NCBI GenBank assembly: GCA_016931115.1
Contig: JAFGFM010000236.1
Location: 1-35,335, forward strand
Source of the DNA: Deltaproteobacteria bacterium
GTDB taxonomy: Bacteria > Desulfobacterota > DSM-4660 > Desulfatiglandales > HGW-15
Direction: 5' to 3'
DNA: 35,335 nt
Shown here: one piece after another, positions 25,093 through 33,562 of the stretch
How positions within the stretch are numbered: position 1 is the stretch's first letter
How the letters are laid out: each line of letters begins with the position of its first letter
The notes under the pieces: model-generated
Seen by the model: only the letters and a program-made list of their open reading frames with translations
Told to the model about the DNA's origin: nothing
Database searches by the model: none
Program-made: the position numbers and the translations under genes

Positions 25093-26202
25093 CTATTTCA
25101 AATTATAATACCCCCACACCGGAAACTGGGGCGCCTCTGCCTCCTTGCCATCCTCGGGCGGTTTGGGTTTAAGGTATTCAGGCGGCCTTACTATCTCATA
25201 CCTCAGCGCATTGGGTTTACAGGTGATTATGCAGAGCCCGCACCCCTTACACTTTTCAGGTATCACGCGCGCCTTTACCTTTTTAGGGTTGCCCTCCACT
25301 GGTACAAATTCAATAGCCTCAAAATAGCAGCGTTTTTCACACTTTTTACAGCCGGTGCATTCTTCTTCATCCACCACTGCTGCATAGCGGTTAGGGGTCA
25401 TAAGGTCATAACGTTTTGCGCGAGTTATGGGAAAGAGGTTTTCGCAGCAGCAGTCACAGCAGTAACAGTCACCCCAGTGTACAAGGCCTGCCCTTTCCGC
25501 CTCTTTGGCCGTCTCAAGCGCCTCTTCAAGGCTTACCTCCTTTAACAATCGTCCTGGCAGGTTAAAATAGTATTCCCCTCGTGGCCTGTCAAAGGCGGCA
25601 AAGCAGGTCATAAGGGGTTTTTTACAGTCGTGCCCCCATGAGGTGCGGCACCCGCAAGGTGCAAGTATCCTCCTTTTTGCATTCTCTATCTTGAGTTTGA
25701 AATTTTCTTCAGGGAGTATATCCTCAGGTTTTATATTGGGGCTCAGCTCAAGTGCCAGTATGGATGGGGAGATGGGCAGGTTTTTGCCGAACCTTTCAAT
25801 CATCTCCTCTGTGTGTTTCATGAACTCGTGTGACCATTCGTTATAGAAAAAATCCTTCCACAGCGCTTTCTGCTCCTGAGTCATGGCATATGGGCCAGTA
25901 TGTGGCGCAGTATCAGCGCAGCACTCATGGTGAAAGGCAAGGAGTGTGGTGTGAAAGGCATACTGTGTTAACCCCCTTGTTATCATCCCCTTGTCCACCA
26001 GCACATCAAGATCTCTCTGGAGCCCCTTTTCATCGATTTTAAGCCGTGCTGACAATTTCGGGCATGTAGCAGGCTCAAACAGCTCCATGCATATCTTTGC
26101 CTCAACAGGTGTCATGGTTGCCTGCAATACCCTGAGAAATCGTTCTGATTCCCATACCCCCAGTTTATCTGACAGTTCTTTGTAAACAGGATCAAAAGAC
26201 AT
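25093..26202 (-). CDS. Winged-helix / cysteine-rich / 2x[4Fe-4S] ferredoxin-domain protein
   Basis: The 369-residue soluble protein seems to combine three parts. The N-terminal region (about 25-80) reads like a winged helix-turn-helix (TPVEAKICMELFEPATCPKL ... LVDKGMITRG). A middle region has scattered Cys (CGC at 183-185, Cys193, Cys200) and a dense cluster CYCCDCCC at 246-253. The C-terminal ferredoxin domain has two complete CxxCxxCxxxC sets (Cys282/285/288/292 and Cys318/321/324/328). Such proteins occur in anaerobic Desulfobacterota, but I know of no defined function. It starts one base after the hypB stop, so it is probably co-transcribed with hypAB. A redox-responsive or metal-handling role is possible. 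Confidence 0.75.
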   Translation of the reverse strand: MSFDPVYKELSDKLGVWESERFLRVLQATMTPVEAKICMELFEPATCPKLSARLKIDEKGLQRDLDVLVDKGMITRGLTQYAFHTTLLAFHHECCADTAPHTGPYAMTQEQKALWKDFFYNEWSHEFMKHTEEMIERFGKNLPISPSILALELSPNIKPEDILPEENFKLKIENAKRRILAPCGCRTSWGHDCKKPLMTCFAAFDRPRGEYYFNLPGRLLKEVSLEEALETAKEAERAGLVHWGDCYCCDCCCENLFPITRAKRYDLMTPNRYAAVVDEEECTGCKKCEKRCYFEAIEFVPVEGNPKKVKARVIPEKCKGCGLCIITCKPNALRYEIVRPPEYLKPKPPEDGKEAEAPQFPVWGYYNLK

Positions 26203-26203
26203 A

Positions 26204-26869
26204 TTAGTACCCCCTATTATTTAGCATACCTTCTACCCATGAAAACCAGTTATCCAACCCTTCGCCTGTTTTGGTGGAAACAGCTATAAGCTGTGCCTCA
26301 GGATTTAAACCCCTTATAACATCAGGAAAGCTGCTCAGATCAAAATCAAACCAGGGTGCAACATCAATTTTATTCACCAGCACAATATTTGCCTCCATAA
26401 AAATAAGAGGATACTTGTGGGGCTTGTCATCACCTTCCGGTATACTCAGAATAACAACGTTCTTATGTGCCCCCAGGTCAAAATCTGCTGTGCAGACAAG
26501 ATTGCCCACGTTTTCTACAATAATCAGGTCAAGCTGTTCAAGCCTTATATTTCCTGTGGCCTTTTCTATCATGAGGGCATCCAGATGGCAGCCTCCGCCA
26601 GTGTTGATCTGAACAGCCTGTATACCCATCCCTGTAATCCTGTCAGCATCTATTGATGATGCCACATCACCCTCAATCACAGCAATATGGTATTTATCCC
26701 TGAAATGATCCAGTGTCTTCATGATCAGGCTGGTCTTGCCTGACCCCGGGGATGACATGATATTGATCATCCTCACTTGATGTTTGTCCAGCAGGCCCCG
26801 GATATTGCAGGCAATCTCTCTATTGGCGTTCAGAATATCCTTTTTTATGGTTATTTGCCTTTTGTCCAA
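26204..26869 (-). CDS. hypB: Hydrogenase nickel incorporation GTPase HypB
   Basis: HypB is the GTPase that, with HypA, delivers nickel to [NiFe]-hydrogenase and sometimes to other nickel enzymes. The 221-residue protein has Walker A SSPGSGKT (39-46), the G-domain metal site Cys94-His95 in GGGCHLDA, and NKID for guanine recognition. The N-terminal His-rich stretch and the CxxCGC nickel site found in some HypB proteins are absent. The start is TTG at 26869, directly after and in frame with the hypA TGA stop, with GGAGG eight bases upstream. It is followed at one base by the iron-sulfur protein gene. Confidence 0.93.
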   Translation of the reverse strand: MDKRQITIKKDILNANREIACNIRGLLDKHQVRMINIMSSPGSGKTSLIMKTLDHFRDKYHIAVIEGDVASSIDADRITGMGIQAVQINTGGGCHLDALMIEKATGNIRLEQLDLIIVENVGNLVCTADFDLGAHKNVVILSIPEGDDKPHKYPLIFMEANIVLVNKIDVAPWFDFDLSSFPDVIRGLNPEAQLIAVSTKTGEGLDNWFSWVEGMLNNRGY

Positions 26870-27211
26870 TCAGATGACCTCCATACTCTCTATGTACAGC
26901 TCTCTTCCGCCAACAATCTCAACCACCTTTTTGTTACATTTCGGGCAGATGAAATCAGACCTATCCTTTGGAAAAATGATATCACACTCCCTGCATCTCA
27001 ACTGGGCCTTTGTATACTCAAATTCAAGGGTAGCCCCCTCTGCAATGGTTTTTTTTGATAAGAATCCGAAATAAAAAATAACCGAATCCTTTTCTATACC
27101 TGTAAGTTCACCCACAACCAGTTTTATGCTGAGTATCCTGGATGCCTTTTCCTTCCCTGCCTTTGATACCGCCTCAGATAACAGATATGTTACTATGCTT
27201 TGTTCATGCAT
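26870..27211 (-). CDS. hypA: Hydrogenase maturation nickel metallochaperone HypA
   Basis: HypA binds nickel through its N-terminal MHE and hands it to hydrogenase precursors with HypB. This 113-residue protein begins MHEQSIVTYLL, with nickel ligands at His2 and neighbouring residues. The structural zinc site has Cys73, Cys76, Cys89 and Cys92 (CRECD and CPKC). Length and motifs match the family fully. It is the first gene of a three-gene minus-strand operon. No hydrogenase structural gene or hypCDEF lies in the window. Confidence 0.95.
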   Translation of the reverse strand: MHEQSIVTYLLSEAVSKAGKEKASRILSIKLVVGELTGIEKDSVIFYFGFLSKKTIAEGATLEFEYTKAQLRCRECDIIFPKDRSDFICPKCNKKVVEIVGGRELYIESMEVI

Positions 27212-27258
27212 TTAAGGTTATAATTTCCTTTTCAATTTCTGAACATTATGTAGAATGA

Positions 27259-27287
27259 ACAATATGAGGCAGCCTGTTTTATGTCAA
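27259..27287 (-). promoter_or_regulatory. Promoter candidate for hypA-hypB-ferredoxin operon
   Basis: On the minus strand a perfect TTGACA (plus-strand 27282-27287) is followed after 17 bases by TATTGT (27259-27264). Transcription would start about 40 bases before the hypA ATG. It overlaps the leader of the divergent cupin gene. Confidence 0.45.
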
Positions 27288-27320
27288 GAACTTATGATCA
27301 TGATAAAAAAGGGGTATAAA

Positions 27321-28208
27321 ATGGAAAAGCAGCAAGAGCAAAATAAGTATGAAACCTATTTTTTCAGGGATGTAATCCGGGGGGCAATGAAAGAGGAGTG
27401 GGGTGGCCAGATGATCGGGCTTGGCTCAATACAGGGTGATATTATACCTTCTGACGTAAGGATGACATTAGGTGTAACAGCGGTCAGAAGGCCCTACATG
27501 TTTCATGAGCCGCTGCACAAACACCTGTTCACAGAATACTTTTACTTTTTCGGCTCAAACCCGCTCGATATGAATGAGTTTGACGCAGAGGTTCATTATA
27601 CCTTTGGCCCTGAGCGTGAAAAACATATTATAACATCTCCCACAATCGTGACCGCGGCGCCAGGGGTCTATCACTGCCCCCTTAATTATGCGAAGATCAA
27701 TAAGCCCATATATTGCCTTGAGGCCTTCATGACAAGAGGCTATTCCGGTGTGGATTTTGGTGAAGACCTGCTGGAGGTCCGCACAGATGAACCGGATTAT
27801 AACAGGTATTTCACACAGGGTGTTGTAAGGTATAACCAGTGGGGAGGCGAGATGATTAGTTTAAACACTGTACCCGAACATATCCTGCCTGCCGGTGCAA
27901 AACTGAATATGGATTTAACAGTGGTAAAAAAACCATATATATATAATGGCACAACTCACAAACACAATTTTACAGAGTTCTATCTCTTTTTCGGATCAAA
28001 CCCAATGGATATGAACCAGTTTGATGCGGAGGTGGAGTTCTGCTTTGGCAAAGAAAAGGAAAGATATTTGATCACAGGCCCGACAATAGTGGTGGTGCCG
28101 CCAGGTGTTTTTCATTCGCCATTGAATTTCAGCAGGGTCAATAAACCGATATATTTTCTGGAGGTTTCTCTTACATCCAGATACCGTGCGACTGATTTTA
28201 AAGGTTAA
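27321..28208 (+). CDS. Double-cupin protein made by internal duplication
   Basis: The 295-residue soluble protein contains two similar cupin halves (about 12-140 and 161-290). Each has a full set of likely metal ligands: His66, His68, Glu72 and His118 in the first, and His213, His215, Glu219 and His265 in the second. Shared blocks include FFGSNP, DMN-FDAEV, TIV---PGV-H-PLN and NKPIY, so the halves arose by tandem duplication. The ATG at 27321 is chosen because AAGGGG lies just upstream; an ATG at 27255 is open but adds a non-family stretch. I do not recognise the substrate. Bicupins include dioxygenases, decarboxylases and isomerases. It is divergent from hypA. Confidence 0.75.
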   Translation: MEKQQEQNKYETYFFRDVIRGAMKEEWGGQMIGLGSIQGDIIPSDVRMTLGVTAVRRPYMFHEPLHKHLFTEYFYFFGSNPLDMNEFDAEVHYTFGPEREKHIITSPTIVTAAPGVYHCPLNYAKINKPIYCLEAFMTRGYSGVDFGEDLLEVRTDEPDYNRYFTQGVVRYNQWGGEMISLNTVPEHILPAGAKLNMDLTVVKKPYIYNGTTHKHNFTEFYLFFGSNPMDMNQFDAEVEFCFGKEKERYLITGPTIVVVPPGVFHSPLNFSRVNKPIYFLEVSLTSRYRATDFKG

Positions 28209-28281
28209 TTAATTTACTCGATAAATCAATATGTTGCAATATAAGTCAAAAAGACCTTAATTTTTTTTAAGGAGCTAAATT

Positions 28282-30429
28282 ATGATAATAAAATCATTTC
28301 GCTTCATTGGACTTATTCAGGTTTCCATTTTTTTATCGATTATATTATTGGCTTTTTTTCACCCGGCTCAGGTTAAAGCCGAATCTGTTGTCTGTGACGA
28401 AGAGGGCAACCAGTATTACCCTAAGATTATTACAGATGGTTCCGAAGGATCGATAATCGTTTGGAGAGATGACCGCAGTTTTCATAGTGCAATCTATGCC
28501 CAACGTATGAATGCAGAGGGAGAAGCTCAGTGGGGTGAAAATGGCATACCTGTTACCGGTAATACAAATCACCAGGATTCCCCTCAAATTTTAAGCGATG
28601 GTTCAGGAGGGGCTTTTATCACATGGGAGGGCGGTGGTGGTGATGGTTATGAAGATATTTTTGCCCAACATATCAACAGTGCAGGATCTTTGCAGTGGGG
28701 AGCAGACGGGGTTCATGTCTGTGACCGGCCACGTGGACAGAGAGACATTCGCATAACTAGTGACGGTTCAGGAGGAATAATAATCACATGGGAGGATAAT
28801 AGAAACGATAGTTATCTTCAGATCTATGCACAGCGTATAAGCTCTGCAGGCATTTCTCAATGGACAGAAAACGGTGTATTAGTATGTGGGATTGATTATG
28901 GTCAACAAGATCCCACAATTACAAGTGATGGGTCTTGCGGTGCTATAATAGCCTGGTCAGATAATCGCAAAACCCCTGCCGGCTCAAAGGGCTTTTATGT
29001 ACAGAGGCTGAACAGCTCCGGCATAGCCCAATGGACCGCTAATGGCGTTGCCCTTTACCTTAATGATGATTATGGAGGAGAATCGGAGATCATTTCTGAT
29101 GGCTCAGGAGGGGCAATCATTACATGGTATGATGAACGAAATGGCAACTATGATATCTATGCACAGCGAATCAACTCAAGCGGTGAATCACTATGGACTG
29201 CAGGGGGAGTGGCTGTCTGCAACGAGGCTAATCCGCAGTATGCTCCCCGGATTGCCGGTGATGGCGGCGGCGGGGCTTTTATTATCTGGAATGACACTAG
29301 GGCATCCGGTGTTAATATCTATGCCCAGCGCTTAAGTTCAGAAGGAGTTTCTCAATGGACCGCAAATGGCGTTGCAGTGACAAATGTCTCAGGGGAAAAG
29401 CCACATCCGAGACCGAGATTCATAAGGTATGGCTCGGAAGATATTATAATAACCTGGGATGACTACAGGAGCGGCAATGCCGATGTCTATGCCCAGAGGG
29501 TAAATGGAAGCGGCGAGGCACAATGGACTATCAACGGGGTACAGGTTTCAGGCGGGCTTTCTGAACAGGATTATCCCGACCTTATAGGTGATGGCTCAGG
29601 CGGGGCTTATATTGTATGGGAAGATTTAAGATCAAATTCAGAATACGATATATATTTAAAGCGTGTATACAGTAACGGCCTTCTTACCCTTCCCGAAATA
29701 TCATTCACATCGGTAACTCAACAGGTAGATGAAAATGGTGTCTCAACAGATATCACGCTTCAACTATCTGCTGTTTCAGATATTGATGTCACTGTGCCCT
29801 TTACAATCAGTGGAATAGCAACAGAGGGGGCAGTCGCAGATTTTACAATTACAGAAAGCCCTGTTGTATTCAGCGCCGGAACAGACAGTGGAACCATAAC
29901 AATATATATTAATGATGATTCGGAGATTGAACCGAATGAGACAATAACCATTACGCTGGGAACACCAACAAATGCAATTCTGGGCACAACAACTATCCAT
30001 ACTATAACAATTATGGATAATGAACCATCTGCTGACATTGCGGTTAATAAATCGGCCTCATCAAGAAAGGTAAAGCTCAATGAGCAGGTTGTTTTTACAG
30101 TAGAGGTAAAAAACAACGGCCCGGATAATGCAACAGGTATTGTTGTATCAGACATACTTCCTGCCGGGTTAACCTATGTTTCTCATCAGGCAGCAAAAGG
30201 GAGCTATGATCAGGAGACAGGTCAATGGACTTTAGGTGCGCTTGATAATGGAGAGTCCTCTACGCTTACATTAACAATCACTGCTGTGCAAAAAGGGAGA
30301 ATAACAAACTCAGCAGTAAAAACGGCCTCAACGCCGGCTGACCCTAACACAGGAAATGACACTGACAGCAGTGTGCTTTTTGTTGGCATGAGTAACCTCT
30401 CATGGCTGATGCTTTTGCTGGAAGATTAG
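28282..30429 (+). CDS. Large exported repeat protein with Calx-beta and DUF11 domains
   Basis: The 715-residue protein has an N-terminal signal peptide (about 1-35). Eight repeats of about 50 residues follow (about 36-465), each with a core like SDGSGGAIITW-DDRNG-YDIYAQRINSSG. These probably form beta-propeller blades. A Calx-beta domain follows (about 475-580, ending HTITIMDNEP). A DUF11 domain then spans about 585-700 (DIAVNKSASSRKVKLNEQV ... ILPAGLTYV ... NSAVKTAS). The C-terminus is a short hydrophobic tail (LSWLMLLLED) without a clear sorting signal. The domain set is typical of secreted or surface proteins, so it is a reasonable T2SS client, but no direct link is visible. AAGGAG precedes the ATG. 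The ligand and function are unknown. Confidence 0.8.
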   Translation: MIIKSFRFIGLIQVSIFLSIILLAFFHPAQVKAESVVCDEEGNQYYPKIITDGSEGSIIVWRDDRSFHSAIYAQRMNAEGEAQWGENGIPVTGNTNHQDSPQILSDGSGGAFITWEGGGGDGYEDIFAQHINSAGSLQWGADGVHVCDRPRGQRDIRITSDGSGGIIITWEDNRNDSYLQIYAQRISSAGISQWTENGVLVCGIDYGQQDPTITSDGSCGAIIAWSDNRKTPAGSKGFYVQRLNSSGIAQWTANGVALYLNDDYGGESEIISDGSGGAIITWYDERNGNYDIYAQRINSSGESLWTAGGVAVCNEANPQYAPRIAGDGGGGAFIIWNDTRASGVNIYAQRLSSEGVSQWTANGVAVTNVSGEKPHPRPRFIRYGSEDIIITWDDYRSGNADVYAQRVNGSGEAQWTINGVQVSGGLSEQDYPDLIGDGSGGAYIVWEDLRSNSEYDIYLKRVYSNGLLTLPEISFTSVTQQVDENGVSTDITLQLSAVSDIDVTVPFTISGIATEGAVADFTITESPVVFSAGTDSGTITIYINDDSEIEPNETITITLGTPTNAILGTTTIHTITIMDNEPSADIAVNKSASSRKVKLNEQVVFTVEVKNNGPDNATGIVVSDILPAGLTYVSHQAAKGSYDQETGQWTLGALDNGESSTLTLTITAVQKGRITNSAVKTASTPADPNTGNDTDSSVLFVGMSNLSWLMLLLED

Positions 30430-30430
30430 A

Positions 30431-32515
30431 TCAGGGTTTATTCAACCTTAGGTAGGCATTTATCTTTTCCAGCATGAGATCTGGGTTAACAGGCTTTGTT
30501 ATATAGTCATCCATACCTGCATCCATGCAGATCTTTCTGTCTCCTGCCATTGCATGGGCGGTCATGGCTATTACAGGGATATTATGATCAAGCACATGTG
30601 ATTCAGGGCTCCTTATTATCTTAGTTGCCTCAAGGCCGTCCATTACAGGCATCTGGACATCCATAAGCACCAGGTTATATGGGATCATACTCAATAACCT
30701 GACCGCCTCTTCCCCGTTTGCAACCGCATCGGCCTTGTATCCGAATTTTTCAAGGAGCTTTAAGGCCAGCTTCTGGTTTATAATATTGTCTTCAGCGATC
30801 AGTATCTTTATACCCTGCTTTCTCGCATCTGTTATTGTATGCCGTGTTATGATGGTTTTGTCCTCTTGTTTTCTACCCTCTTTCTGGCTGAAGGCCATTA
30901 CAATACAGTCAAATAACTGGCTTCGCCTCACAGGTTTGGTAAGATAAGCGGCGAAACCCACTTCCCTGACTTCAGCAGAATCACCCCTCATTCCCCGTGA
31001 TGAGAGCATGATCATTATGGTGGACTTAAGAGCCTGGTCTGACTTTATTTTCCGGCCCAATTCTATGCCGTCCATATGGGGCATCTGCATATCAGATATC
31101 ACACAGTCATAGGGGGCATTTGCTTTGACTCCTGCCATCATGAGTATCAGCCCCATTTCACCGTTCCAGGCAGTGTCACATACAAAACCCCATGCCTCAA
31201 GATAGCGCTGAACAATTATAAGATTGGTTTTATTATCATCAACAACAAGAAATCTCTTACCCTTGATATCAGTTGGAGGTGTAAGAGCAGTCTCAACAAC
31301 CCCCTTTTGCTTTTCAATTACTGTGGTGAACCAGAAGTTTGAACCCTCTCCTTTTAAGCTCTCAACCCCTATACTGCCATTCATGAGTTCCACAAGCTTC
31401 TTGGATATGACAAGCCCAAGCCCTGTGCCTCCATATTTTCTGGTAGTGGATGCATCCACCTGATGGAAGGATTGAAAGAGCTTTGCCCTCTCCTCTTCGG
31501 ATATCCCTATGCCTGAGTCCCTGATGCTGAATTTGAGCTCTACCTCATTCTCATCTTCCCTCTCGCAGGAGACGTGAAGCAGTACATCACCATTCTCTGT
31601 AAACTTGACTGCATTACTGGTCAGATTGAGGACTATCTGACGAACCCTACCCGGGTCACCCCTTAGCAGTGAAGGCACATCCGGTTCTATCTCATAGATA
31701 AATTCAATACCTTTTTTATGGGCTGCAACAGCAGGCAAAGAGACTATCTCTTCAAGGGCATTACGCAGGTCAAAATCCAGTATCTCCAGATCCATTTTGC
31801 CTGCCTCTATCTTGGAGAAATCAAGTATATCATTAATAAGTCCGAGCAGGGCATCAGAGGACCTTCTGATAATTTCAAGATGGTCTGCCTGTTCTTCATC
31901 CAGCTTTGTGTCCAGAAGAAGGCCGGTCATCCCTATTATTGCATTCATGGGCGTCCTGATTTCATGACTCATATTTGCCAGGAATTCGCTCTTTGCCCTG
32001 TTGGCCCTGTCCGCCTCCTCCTTTGATTTTTTGAGTTCCATGTTGGCAATTTCAAGGGCCGATGTCCTCTCTTTTACCCTCTCTTCAAGCTCATTTTTTG
32101 ATTTGAGAAGCTCTTCCTGGAATCTTTTGTTTTCCGAGATATCCGAATAGATGGCAAACCCGCCAATCCTTTTACCATTTTTTGAAATCATGGATATCCT
32201 GCTCAGGACAGGGATTATGCTCCCGTCCTTTCTTGAACGAAGGGTCTCATACTCAACCCTGTCGCCATTTTCAAGGAGCTTTACCATCTCTCTGTGCTTT
32301 TCAAAGACCTCATCAGGAATAAACAGTGAATCGATTTTTTTGCCTGTCGCATCTTCGGCAGTAAATCCGAATATCCTGGTAAACTCTTGATTTATATGTA
32401 AAATATATCCATTAGCATCAGTTACAACGATCCCGACCTGTGCATTATCAAAGATATTTTTATATATAATATCCCTTTCCTCTTTTTCTGAATCAATGAT
32501 GCTGTAATCGTCCAT
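30431..32515 (-). CDS. Soluble hybrid histidine kinase (PAS-HisKA-HATPase-REC-REC)
   Basis: The 694-residue sensor kinase has no transmembrane helix, so it would sense a cytoplasmic signal. A PAS domain (about 14-130) is followed by a coiled coil (130-172) and HisKA with phospho-acceptor His184 (NMSHEIRTPMN). HATPase_c has an N box around Asn297, DSGIGI (333-338) and GGTGLGL (362-368). Two receiver domains follow, with Asp475 (CVISDMQMPHMDG) and Asp619 (LVLMDVQMPVMDG). No Hpt or output domain is present, so phosphate probably passes to a separate partner. The single-domain regulator at 13112 is one candidate by content only. Its stop is one base from that of the convergent repeat-protein gene. 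Confidence 0.93.
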   Translation of the reverse strand: MDDYSIIDSEKEERDIIYKNIFDNAQVGIVVTDANGYILHINQEFTRIFGFTAEDATGKKIDSLFIPDEVFEKHREMVKLLENGDRVEYETLRSRKDGSIIPVLSRISMISKNGKRIGGFAIYSDISENKRFQEELLKSKNELEERVKERTSALEIANMELKKSKEEADRANRAKSEFLANMSHEIRTPMNAIIGMTGLLLDTKLDEEQADHLEIIRRSSDALLGLINDILDFSKIEAGKMDLEILDFDLRNALEEIVSLPAVAAHKKGIEFIYEIEPDVPSLLRGDPGRVRQIVLNLTSNAVKFTENGDVLLHVSCEREDENEVELKFSIRDSGIGISEEERAKLFQSFHQVDASTTRKYGGTGLGLVISKKLVELMNGSIGVESLKGEGSNFWFTTVIEKQKGVVETALTPPTDIKGKRFLVVDDNKTNLIIVQRYLEAWGFVCDTAWNGEMGLILMMAGVKANAPYDCVISDMQMPHMDGIELGRKIKSDQALKSTIMIMLSSRGMRGDSAEVREVGFAAYLTKPVRRSQLFDCIVMAFSQKEGRKQEDKTIITRHTITDARKQGIKILIAEDNIINQKLALKLLEKFGYKADAVANGEEAVRLLSMIPYNLVLMDVQMPVMDGLEATKIIRSPESHVLDHNIPVIAMTAHAMAGDRKICMDAGMDDYITKPVNPDLMLEKINAYLRLNKP

Positions 32516-32795
32516 GTATCTTTACCTGCTGTTTTTTCACCAGAAAGAAGCCTTTTTTTATCAAATGCAATTGTTATGCCCTGTTTTAAAGCTGTTAATT
32601 GATAATATTTTCAATCAGATACAGATATTATATCTATTAAATGTCAAAATATATGCCAGCAAGGGCTATTTTTATGACTATGATAATCTTCAGTGAGTCA
32701 TTGAAATATTTTAAAGTTCAAAACATAGCCTGCCGATAGGGTTTTTAATTTTACGAAATTATTCTTAAAATTATTTTTGCTTGGAGGCAACAAAC
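32516..32795. other. A+T-rich intergenic region with a small bulged hairpin
   Basis: This 280-base region separates the divergent kinase and Ig-like protein genes. Most of it shows nothing recognisable. Near the plus-strand gene, AAAAC (32720-32724) can pair with GTTTT (32741-32745) around a CCT/AGG inner stem, and a short T-run follows. GGAGG at 32783-32787 is the ribosome-binding site of the gene at 32796. Confidence 0.4.
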
Positions 32796-33476
32796 ATGAG
32801 AAAAACAGGGTATATTTTTGGCATTTTATTTATCATAGGTTTAATGGTCAGCACTTCAAATACATTTGCAGACGGAAAATATAATATAGATGAACAGAGT
32901 ATCAAAAAGATAGCAGATAGCGCTCCTGATGATGGAAAAACAGAAATTGTCTGGAAGGCGACTGTAAAGAACAATACAGATCAGCCTGTAACATTTGATG
33001 TTTCGGTTGATTTTGTCAACAGTGAGAATGAAAAGGTCGGACAGGCAACAAAGACACGTAAGATCCCTGCAGGGGAATCAAAGGTTGTATCAAACAGGAT
33101 GGTTATTGATGGGGCAGATGCAAAGGACATCAATTCCGGATATGTTGTGATCTCTAAAGTAGAAGAAAGCGCTGATAAAAAGGGTCAGGTTCTGAGAGCA
33201 ACCCTTGGCGACAGCATCAAGGGAAAATTCAAGAAGATCTCTAATGATATGGTTGAGCTTGCCTACAGTGTAAAGTTAAGAAATAATACAGACAAGGCCA
33301 TGACCAAGGATATTACAGTAGCGTTCATGGATGAAAACAGCAACTCTGTTGGAAGCAAAACCAGGACAACCAGCTCCTTTAATGCTGGCGAATCAAAGGT
33401 TATAACCGATACAATTACCCTTACAGCGATAGAGGCTAACCGCATATCTACAGGGAATGTTACAATTAATGACTAG
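32796..33476 (+). CDS. Exported protein with two Ig-like (FxLYD-like) repeats
   Basis: The 226-residue protein has a signal peptide (about 1-25, likely cut after FA). Two homologous domains follow (about 45-125 and 140-226). Each has a V-NNTD-(P/A)-T strand-turn, a central D-N-(E/S)-(K/S)-VG-(A/K)-T segment and the near-identical AGESKV. The layout resembles FxLYD or other bacterial Ig-like domains that modify envelope proteins. No catalytic or metal site is visible, so it is probably a periplasmic binding or structural protein. The ATG at 32796 with GGAGG nine bases upstream is preferred to the in-frame TTG at 32781. A strong terminator follows at 33509-33543. Confidence 0.72.
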   Translation: MRKTGYIFGILFIIGLMVSTSNTFADGKYNIDEQSIKKIADSAPDDGKTEIVWKATVKNNTDQPVTFDVSVDFVNSENEKVGQATKTRKIPAGESKVVSNRMVIDGADAKDINSGYVVISKVEESADKKGQVLRATLGDSIKGKFKKISNDMVELAYSVKLRNNTDKAMTKDITVAFMDENSNSVGSKTRTTSSFNAGESKVITDTITLTAIEANRISTGNVTIND

Positions 33477-33508
33477 CATCTACCATTTATCAAGGTAGAG
33501 TATATATA

Positions 33509-33543
33509 AAAAAGGCATGGGAACAGGATTCTCATGCCTTTTT
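33509..33543. terminator. Bidirectional rho-independent terminator
   Basis: A 15-bp stem has arms at 33509-33523 and 33529-33543 (core GGCATG / CATGCC, one G-T pair) and a 5-base loop, flanked by A5 and T5 tracts. It lies between the ends of two convergent genes and should terminate both. Confidence 0.88.
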
Positions 33544-33562
33544 GCTATTTGTGCATCTCTGA

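Noticed and set aside
26867-26872. Selenocysteine or programmed readthrough at the hypA TGA
   Set aside because: HypA and HypB both have full family length on their own sides, a good ribosome-binding site precedes the TTG, and no selenocysteine insertion element was recognised after the TGA. Kept only as a layout observation.
30421-30440. Terminator between the repeat protein and the hybrid kinase
   Set aside because: The two convergent genes are one base apart, and no stem with a T-run is seen near either stop, so their transcripts probably overlap.
32720-32745. Cyclic-di-GMP (GEMM-type) riboswitch before the Ig-like protein gene
   Set aside because: The conserved GEMM sequences I would expect are not present; only a small bulged hairpin is visible.
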